A stretch of DNA of 6,315 nucleotides from an uncultured Bacillota bacterium. Its GTDB lineage: Bacteria; Bacillota; Clostridia; Peptostreptococcales; Anaerovoracaceae. Made by a program: the position numbers and the translations under genes. Below, piece by piece: positions 5,708 through 6,315 of this stretch (position 1 is its first letter; every line of letters begins with the position of its first letter). The DNA is taken from positions 1 to 6,315 of the forward strand of contig CAMOZS010000102.1 in the NCBI GenBank assembly GCA_946631075.1. The letters are read 5' to 3'. Below the pieces are notes generated by a model. The model was not told the DNA's origin and searched no databases. It saw only the letters and a program-made list of their open reading frames with translations.

Positions 5708-6315
5708 ATGGGCAGAGGAGACGTGGTACTGACCAGAGACAACCGGGAATTCATCCGGCAGGATTGCCTGCGGGATGCCCTGATCTATGAGATCGTGGAC
5801 CTGGAGTGGTCCATGATGCAGGATATGCGCAGCGCACAGGGCCGGGCCCTGGATGAATCGGAGTTTGAGGCTTTTTATCAGGTGCGCTACAGTCAGCACT
5901 CCGCCATGAACTCGGATACGGTCGGGCTCTATAAACAGGACCTGATGGTCGCCACCCATACCGGCCGGAATCTGATGGCGGAGAAGTATGCCTATATGAA
6001 GGATCAGACCCAGATGCCGGCTGATCCAATGGTGACGTCTCTGATCGCTCAGATCCAGCCTCTGATGGTAGCCTCTCATGAGAAATTCGCTCAGTCCTAT
6101 CCGGCCCTGGCCGGAGCGGGCCGGGCCTTCGATCCCGATGAGAATACGGTCCCGGTGGAGGTCTACATCACCAGCGAGCTGGTGGGCAAGTCGGACACGA
6201 CCCTGCAGATGATCCTGCGGGACATCCGCCTGAACCCGGATTACATCGAGGATATCTTCAGAGTCTTCGTCAGCTTCTTCGGCCAGGATTCCCTGGACAA
6301 GGCGGAGGTGCTGAC
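5708..6315 (+). CDS. DUF4125 family protein, N-terminal part (runs off right edge)
   Basis: The first 202 codons of a protein I place in DUF4125, a family of unknown function found in anaerobic bacteria. Family-like features are a helical start (REFIRQDCLRDALIYEIVDLEWSMMQ), then QGRALDESEFEAFYQVRYSQHSAMN, and GLYKQDLMVATHTGRNLMAEKYAYM, which is the signature region near residues 73-97. Further on is a segment ending in SYPALAGAGR. There is no signal peptide or membrane segment, so it is probably cytosolic. AAGGGAG (5694-5700) is 7 bases before the ATG, and the gap from glmM is 36 bases with no terminator hairpin. It is therefore probably transcribed with the nagB-glmM operon. A link to amino-sugar metabolism is only suggested by position. 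The family assignment is from memory of its conserved pattern. Confidence 0.75.
   Translation, partial: MGRGDVVLTRDNREFIRQDCLRDALIYEIVDLEWSMMQDMRSAQGRALDESEFEAFYQVRYSQHSAMNSDTVGLYKQDLMVATHTGRNLMAEKYAYMKDQTQMPADPMVTSLIAQIQPLMVASHEKFAQSYPALAGAGRAFDPDENTVPVEVYITSELVGKSDTTLQMILRDIRLNPDYIEDIFRVFVSFFGQDSLDKAEVL

Noticed and set aside
2840..6079. A 1079-codon open frame on the minus strand opposite nagB, the acetyltransferase, glmM and the DUF4125 gene
   Set aside because: The opposite strand encodes four families with intact motifs, ribosome binding sites and zero-base junctions. The antisense frame is open because GC-rich codon use leaves few stop codons there, and its translation shows no recognisable domain.

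Overview
The window looks like chromosomal DNA of a fairly GC-rich low-oxygen Firmicute (class Clostridia, perhaps Lachnospiraceae or a relative). The evidence is strong AGGAGG-type ribosome binding sites before most genes, a recognisable glmS-class self-cleaving ribozyme, a clostridial-type M18 aminopeptidase, a DUF4125 protein and a Gram-positive-style lipoprotein. No tRNA, rRNA, CRISPR array, insertion sequence or phage gene was seen.

Left part (1-985): the N-terminal 262 codons of an M18 zinc aminopeptidase are read leftwards and run off the window. A short divergent promoter region separates it from the next gene. Middle part (986-2601): two small exported proteins of unknown function are read rightwards. 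The first has a signal peptide and YD/MORN-like repeats; the second is an AT-richer lipoprotein. A copy of the same roughly 62-bp sequence begins a few bases after the stop codon of each, so the lipoprotein gene sits between direct repeats like a cassette.

Right part (2594-6315): a sigma-A-like promoter, whose -35 box lies in the second repeat, leads into a leader with a 9-bp hairpin and then a glmS ribozyme. Below the ribozyme is a head-to-tail operon: a NagB-type glucosamine-6-phosphate deaminase/isomerase, a stand-alone left-handed beta-helix acetyltransferase resembling the C-terminal half of GlmU, and the phosphoglucosamine mutase GlmM. A DUF4125 gene follows 36 bases later and runs off the right edge.

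The main point of interest is the ribozyme's target. glmS ribozymes are known for shutting down GlmS when glucosamine-6-phosphate (GlcN6P) is plentiful. Here the first gene is nagB, followed by the next enzymes of UDP-GlcNAc synthesis. Product-triggered shut-off makes sense only if this NagB works in reverse (fructose-6-phosphate + ammonia to GlcN6P). I therefore infer an alternative amino-sugar route: NagB (amination), GlmM (6-P to 1-P), then the acetyltransferase (GlcN-1-P to GlcNAc-1-P), with a uridylyltransferase supplied from elsewhere. The NagB also lacks key residues of the E. coli allosteric site, which fits this reading.
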